This document shows, piece after piece, positions 7,406 through 9,728 of a stretch of DNA of 9,728 nucleotides. The stretch is from JBBRLA01 sp038231615 (lineage in GTDB: Bacteria > Myxococcota_A > Polyangia > Palsa-1104 > JAEUJZ01), in contig JBBRLA010000301.1 of assembly GCA_038231615.1 (NCBI GenBank), positions 1-9,728 on the forward strand, written 5' to 3'. The position numbers were made by a program, and so were the translations under genes. Position 1 is the first letter of the stretch, and each line of letters begins with the position of its first letter. Below the pieces are notes generated by a model. The model was not told where the DNA came from. It did not search any database and saw nothing but the letters and a program-made list of their open reading frames with translations.

Positions 7406-9028
7406 TCAGGGCAGGAGCTTGGCCTTGCCCTTGGTGCTATAGGTGAAGCGCAGCTTCACGTTGTCTCCGCCGCGTGATTTGGGCAGAATCGCACCCATCG
7501 CCGTGGGGGAAACGAAGGACACCGCCGACAGGTACGCCGCCTCCGGGCCCGTGCCGCCATCGCTGTGCGCGGGCGGGCCGCAGCGGCCCACGCAGAAGCG
7601 CCCCGGCGCCACCCGCGAGACGGACTGCTGGGTGTTCACCTGATTGCCCAGAAGAATCGTCCCCGTGGCCGGGTCGCCTTTGGCCGGCGGCATCAAGCTG
7701 CCCACAAGGGCATTGTTGGCCGCATCCACCGCATAGGCCGGGTAAAACAGCCACTCGCCCTCCGGGCCGTCCGCCGGCACTACGAAGTGCGCGTCCAACA
7801 CCCCGGCGCTGGTGCTCGGGTAGGCCGGTACCTGCATGAGCGATGCCTGACGCTCCAGCGGCAGTACCCACATCAGGGCCTGCTGATCCGAGGGCAGCCG
7901 CCGGTTGTCGGTGAGTTCCATCCGCAGCAGCACCTCCTGGCACGGTTGCACCTTCCCCGACGGGTCCGCCGAAAGACTCGTCAGTTCAGGGGGCCGCTGA
8001 TCGGCCGTCTGCTGCGACGCCACCACCACCGTGACCAGCGGCACCGAGGTGGTCTTTTGCGTCGGCACGTCGGTCGGTGCGACACACACCGGGCTGCGCA
8101 CCTGTACATACGGCGCCATCGTCGCCGCCGTCCCCATGGCCCCCTGAAAGAGCGCCCCGTTGCCGGCCACATCCCGCGCCTGCGCGTACAGCTGATACCC
8201 CCCCGGCGGCAGCAGTCCCGGCACCACCGCGTCGACGGCCATCTGGCTGGGTTTGGTTATCGGCCACAGGGGATAATACTTCCTCTGGTCTGGACTGTAG
8301 AGCCCCAAAAGCGCCACCTCGCCGGAGTCGGGGAGAAGGGCGCCATACATCCCGCCGGAAAGCGGCTGGAAATAGCCGGTCGGCGTCGTGACCAGGCCGC
8401 TGCCGCCATCGGAGAACGCGGCGTTGATCGAGAGCGTGCCGCCCTGCTCGACCAGGGCCAGCCCGGCATCGATGCGATTGAGCTGCGGCGGCTCCTGGTC
8501 CACCCCGGCGTCCACCATCAGCCGCGCCACCGGGACCTTGGGGTGCCCTTTGGTTCCGTCGGTCAGCCCGTCTTCGGTGAAAGTGCCGGTGGCACCCGGG
8601 GTGAAGACGGTATAGTGGTAGTAGGCTGTGGACAGCGAGGGGACATAGGACAGCTCGGTGACTACCCCATCCGTGGTGACCACCTGGGGCGGGATCGCCA
8701 CCCACTGGGTGGGCGTGGCCGGCTGCAAGCTGCCCAGGCCCACCTGAGCGTCATAGGTGTACAGGTAGTCGGTCATACCCATCTGGCTGGTCGCCGTGCC
8801 GATGGTGAAGTCGAGCCTTTGGCCGGTCCTGGTGCAGTCCAGGGTTTCCTTAGCCACCCCGCTGGGGCTGGCGATCAGCAGGTGGGCCTGTCCCACCGCC
8901 GCGCGCACTGTCGGATTGACGTTGCAGCCATCCGGGGTGGAGGTGTCGCGAACATGGCTTGGCGACTTCGGCTGGCAGGCCGCGGCGGCAAGTAGGGGGA
9001 AGGCCACAAGGACGTGCAAGGAACGCAC
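7406..9028 (-). CDS. Large secreted lipoprotein with two Ig-like modules
   Basis: The 540-residue product opens with a short signal peptide (R2, hydrophobic to residue 17) ending in AAAAC, with C18 the likely lipidated cysteine; the -3 position is alanine rather than the preferred leucine. The mature protein has no membrane helix and is rich in G, P, S, T and D. Two stretches resemble each other: one starts near D177 (DQEPPQL) and ends in YQLYAQARDVAGN, the other starts near D343 (DQRPPEL) and ends in LFYPAYAVDAANN. This is the layout of tandem bacterial Ig-like beta-sandwich domains. No catalytic motif is visible and I recognise no specific family; a surface role is inferred. The start is GTG at 9028, the only one that gives a full signal peptide, and it has no clear ribosome site. 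A 13-bp inverted repeat lies 33 bp upstream. Confidence 0.75.
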   Translation of the reverse strand: MRSLHVLVAFPLLAAAACQPKSPSHVRDTSTPDGCNVNPTVRAAVGQAHLLIASPSGVAKETLDCTRTGQRLDFTIGTATSQMGMTDYLYTYDAQVGLGSLQPATPTQWVAIPPQVVTTDGVVTELSYVPSLSTAYYHYTVFTPGATGTFTEDGLTDGTKGHPKVPVARLMVDAGVDQEPPQLNRIDAGLALVEQGGTLSINAAFSDGGSGLVTTPTGYFQPLSGGMYGALLPDSGEVALLGLYSPDQRKYYPLWPITKPSQMAVDAVVPGLLPPGGYQLYAQARDVAGNGALFQGAMGTAATMAPYVQVRSPVCVAPTDVPTQKTTSVPLVTVVVASQQTADQRPPELTSLSADPSGKVQPCQEVLLRMELTDNRRLPSDQQALMWVLPLERQASLMQVPAYPSTSAGVLDAHFVVPADGPEGEWLFYPAYAVDAANNALVGSLMPPAKGDPATGTILLGNQVNTQQSVSRVAPGRFCVGRCGPPAHSDGGTGPEAAYLSAVSFVSPTAMGAILPKSRGGDNVKLRFTYSTKGKAKLLP

Positions 9029-9061
9029 ACCGGAATGCTACCACAGGCGGCGGGTGGCTTG

Positions 9062-9160
9062 TCTAACCAGAGACTCCTTGAGCTGGATCAAATGCATGAG
9101 CACCTGAAGACCGCCGTCGCGGTGTCAAATTGGCGCACGATCGATGCGTCTCTGGTTAGA
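9062..9160. repeat. 13-bp perfect inverted repeat spanning 99 bp
   Basis: TCTAACCAGAGAC at 9062-9074 is exactly complementary to GTCTCTGGTTAGA at 9148-9160, with 73 bp between and a small central hairpin (ACCGC/GCGGT, 9110-9123). The near arm is 33 bp upstream of the lipoprotein start. It may be a paired operator, a long stem in the leader RNA, or a very small transposon-like element, but I see no target duplication. A TTGACA-like hexamer lies between the arms on the minus strand (9123-9128) without a good -10. Confidence 0.6.
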
Positions 9161-9184
9161 TCGGGGGCCGGCGGGATTCGCCCC

Positions 9185-9206
9185 GTGCCTGTCACGTGCC
9201 TGTCAC
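9185..9206 (+). repeat. Tandem duplication of an 11-bp unit
   Basis: GTGCCTGTCAC occurs twice back to back (9185-9195 and 9196-9206). It lies immediately downstream, on the minus strand, of the stop codon of the small putative ORF at 9203-9583 and overlaps its last codons. It may be a slippage product or a direct-repeat protein site. Confidence 0.7.
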
Positions 9207-9583
9207 TTATTGTCGGCTACATCCGGCGTCTCGCCATCTCCGAAAGCAACGTCGCCGCCAGCCGTTGTAAAGGCCTGCTGCTTTTTTCGCCGGGCCGCCC
9301 GGATCTTCGCCATGCGACCGCGCCAGGTCTCCAGTGGAAAGGCCACCAGGTCCATCAGGTCCGCGCGGCCGGTAGCACCCACGCCTTCGGGGCGGGCGGC
9401 GTTTTTCGGGCTGCCTTCGGGGCCGGCGACGTTTCTCGGGTTGCCTTCGGGACGGGTAGCGTTTCTCGGGCTGCCGCCGGCGCCGCTGGCGTTCGGGCTA
9501 CCACCGCTACCCTCCCCAGCCCCGGTCGACAGCTGGAAGTTCGCCGAGGCGCACCATCCCCGGCTGCTGTACCTGTTCCGCAA
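9203..9583 (-). CDS. Possible small repeat-containing protein
   Basis: I do not recognise this product and its reality is uncertain. The frame gives up to 126 residues: a G/S/P/N-rich repeat segment (about residues 27-67), then RADLMDLVAFPLETWRGRM, a basic stretch KIRAARRKKQQ and an acidic tail. The composition looks protein-like, and the four repeat copies are 30, 30, 30 and 27 bp, all multiples of three. The only start near the 5' end is TTG at 9583, without a ribosome site; an internal ATG at 9355 would give only about 50 residues and overlaps the stop of another open minus frame (TGATG). An opposite-strand frame shares the same third codon positions, so base usage cannot choose the strand. 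Confidence 0.3.
   Translation of the reverse strand: MRNRYSSRGWCASANFQLSTGAGEGSGGSPNASGAGGSPRNATRPEGNPRNVAGPEGSPKNAARPEGVGATGRADLMDLVAFPLETWRGRMAKIRAARRKKQQAFTTAGGDVAFGDGETPDVADNK
9383..9499 (-). repeat. 30-bp tandem repeat array, four units
   Basis: Three 30-bp units (9383-9412, 9413-9442, 9443-9472) share GCCTTCGGG at their plus-strand start and a TCGGG(C/T)T end. A fourth diverged 27-bp unit runs from 9473 to 9499. In the minus frame each encodes a version of SP(K/R)NA-x-x-PEG. Array length that stays in multiples of three suggests expansion within a coding linker, though short GC-rich repeats can also expand in non-coding DNA. Confidence 0.75.
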
Positions 9584-9647
9584 GGAGGGGCGCGGATCCC
9601 GTCAGTAGGGCTCGTCGGAGAGCGGAAAGTGGCGCCCGACACAGAGA

Positions 9648-9709
9648 CGGGGTACCTCCATTTGGTCAAACCACCAATGCCCGGGTAGCCGCCCGGGGGA
9701 GGTACCCCG
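9648..9709. ncRNA. Nested stem structure of unknown nature
   Basis: An outer 12-bp perfect stem (9648-9659 with 9698-9709) encloses two further hairpins: TGGT/ACCA (9663-9666 with 9670-9673) and CCCGGG/CCCGGG (9680-9685 with 9692-9697). An alternative 6-bp pairing, CTCCAT (9656-9661) with ATGGAG (9713-9718), would compete with the outer stem, as in attenuators or switches. No T-tract follows. The strand is unknown and the context is cut by the window edge. It could be a riboregulator, an extragenic repeat or a transposon end. Confidence 0.35.
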
Positions 9710-9728
9710 CCGATGGAGTCTATCAAAA

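Noticed and set aside
7565..8995. 476-codon plus-strand frame opposite the lipoprotein
   Set aside because: The product is extremely rich in R, H and G without domains; the minus strand has a signal peptide with a plausible lipidated cysteine and repeated Ig-like modules.
9062..9160. CRISPR-like or phage attachment site from the paired 13-mers
   Set aside because: There are only two arms, in inverted orientation, with no repeated spacers, no cas genes, no integrase and no tRNA nearby.
9601..9720. Possible c-di-GMP (GEMM) riboswitch, because of GGTAGCC-like and CCGATGG segments
   Set aside because: The conserved GCAAAGCC core and the tetraloop/receptor arrangement are absent; only short fragments resemble the end of that riboswitch.

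Overview
This is a GC-rich bacterial window. The genes are a large lipoprotein with Ig-like modules, a soluble hybrid-like histidine kinase with no adjacent response regulator, a YfhO-type membrane protein, and an Add-type adenosine deaminase with the NTDN active-site variant. The mix fits a Myxococcota / deltaproteobacteria-like genome best. That assignment is inference from style and composition; no rRNA or other phylogenetic marker is present.

Layout: (1) 1-1007 holds the remnant of an IS110-family element on the minus strand. Its transposase keeps all four DEDD catalytic residues but has lost the C-terminal domain. About 190 bp of leader lies upstream, where IS110 elements encode their bridge RNA. 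(2) A perfect 14-bp-arm palindrome (1008-1039) separates it from a minus-strand histidine kinase (1058-2755) with a degenerate receiver-like N-terminus. (3) About 700 bp of apparently non-coding DNA lies between this kinase and a divergent plus-strand pair, a YfhO/GT-C-like membrane protein (3463-5244) and adenosine deaminase (5281-6387), 36 bp apart and probably cotranscribed. (4) A 1,002-bp insertion sequence (6391-7392) with 17-bp terminal inverted repeats and a probable TAGATA target duplication sits at the add stop codon. Its transposase is internally deleted and frameshifted. Removing the element leaves add and the next gene convergent with only 10 bp between their stop codons. (5) A minus-strand lipoprotein gene (7406-9028) follows, with two related Ig-like modules. 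(6) The right end (9029-9728) is repeat-rich: a 13-bp inverted repeat spanning 99 bp, an 11-bp tandem duplication, a 30-bp tandem repeat array inside a possible small minus-strand ORF, and a nested stem structure near the window edge.

I see no complete pathway or defence system. The membrane protein and adenosine deaminase may share a transcript without an evident shared function. The most interesting material is non-coding: the candidate bridge-RNA leader, the insertion site of the second element, and the structured repeats at the right edge. Both mobile elements look unable to move by themselves.
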